Source of the DNA: Pseudomonadota bacterium
GTDB lineage: Bacteria; Pseudomonadota; Alphaproteobacteria; Rhizobiales; Xanthobacteraceae
Direction: 5' to 3'
Assembly (NCBI GenBank): GCA_023404705.1
Contig: JAEYAU010000256.1
Span: 1 to 5,747 of the forward strand
DNA length: 5,747 nt
Shown piece by piece: positions 5,476-5,747 of this stretch. Within the stretch, counting starts at the first letter, position 1. Each line of letters starts with the position of its first letter. Both the position numbers and the translations under genes were made by a program. A model generated the notes under the pieces. It had not been told where the DNA came from and ran no database searches. It saw only the letters and a list, made by a program, of their open reading frames with translations.

Positions 5476-5747
5476 GTGCCGGTTCGATTCGGTCAGCTCA
5501 CGTCCATTGGCGCCCTCGCGCTCGCGCTTGCGGGCTGCGCGTCGAGCCTCGACACGCTCAGCACTGCGCAGCTCAAGCTCGACAATCCGTTCAAGCCGGA
5601 GTCGAGTGCGGTGCCGTCTCCGACGCGCATCTCGCGCGGGCCAGTCGCGGCCACGGATCTCATCGGCCCCGACGGGCGCTGCTTCGAGTTCACGCCTGCC
5701 GGACCCGAGCCGAGCGCGCCGCCGACAGCCGCGGCAGCCGCTGCTGC
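5476..5747 (+). CDS. Lipoprotein of unknown function, 3' end missing (cut by window edge)
   Basis: A GTG start at 5476 is followed by an open frame to the window edge (90 complete codons). GGAG lies 7 bases upstream. The codons just before are a stop (TGA 5470-5472) and GAC, so no longer start is possible. The N-terminus is a lipoprotein signal: basic R4, hydrophobic run, lipobox L18-A-G-C21. The visible mature part has a Pro/Ser-rich segment, then DLIGPDGRCFEF (about residues 67-78), then an Ala/Pro-rich stretch at the edge. I do not recognise a family; short DL(I/V)GPDGxC segments occur in alphaproteobacterial lipoproteins as far as I recall, but I cannot verify this. The protein should be anchored to a membrane, most likely the outer one because residue +2 is Ala, not Asp. 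Confidence 0.75.
   Translation, partial: MPVRFGQLTSIGALALALAGCASSLDTLSTAQLKLDNPFKPESSAVPSPTRISRGPVAATDLIGPDGRCFEFTPAGPEPSAPPTAAAAAA

Overview
The window comes from a GC-rich bacterial chromosome. The gene types and their sequences (a YjbE-type TerC protein, a cytoplasmic bis-MGD oxidoreductase, a short Ndk and small AxA-cleaved secreted proteins) best fit an alphaproteobacterium, probably Hyphomicrobiales (Rhizobiales). The genus cannot be fixed from this sequence alone. There is no sign of phage, IS element, CRISPR array, rRNA or tRNA.

Left part (1-3777), all on the minus strand. In order of transcription: ndk (nucleoside diphosphate kinase), a TerC/YjbE-family membrane protein with a GTG start, a 696-residue molybdopterin oxidoreductase, and a small Cys-rich lipoprotein cut by the left edge. 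The last two genes are 16 bp apart and probably co-transcribed. The other two gaps carry striking symmetric DNA. A 12-bp palindrome CTGGTATACCAG sits at the -35 position of the likely yjbE promoter. A perfect 14-bp-arm inverted repeat lies directly against the ribosome binding site of the oxidoreductase gene.

Middle (3778-4762). A 242-bp divergent intergenic region holds a good sigma-70-type ndk promoter and a perfect TGTGA-N6-TCACA site of the CRP/FNR type. To its right are two tandem paralogous genes on the plus strand, encoding 81- and 80-residue secreted proteins. Each has a signal peptide, a His/Gly/Trp-rich middle and a strongly conserved tail ending in TPWGxKLxKVCY. Each gene is followed by a nearly identical hairpin, so the duplicated unit included the terminator. 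This pair is the least explained part of the window.

Right part (4763-5747), plus strand. A DinB-family metal-hydrolase-fold gene is split by an apparent 1-base deletion near 5171-5176. After it comes a GTG-started lipoprotein gene that runs off the right edge. Its start is fixed by an in-frame stop immediately upstream.

The genes do not form one obvious pathway. They look like housekeeping and envelope genes with individual promoters. No established novel system is visible. The best leads are the secreted paralog pair with its CRP-like site, and the two palindromic operators.
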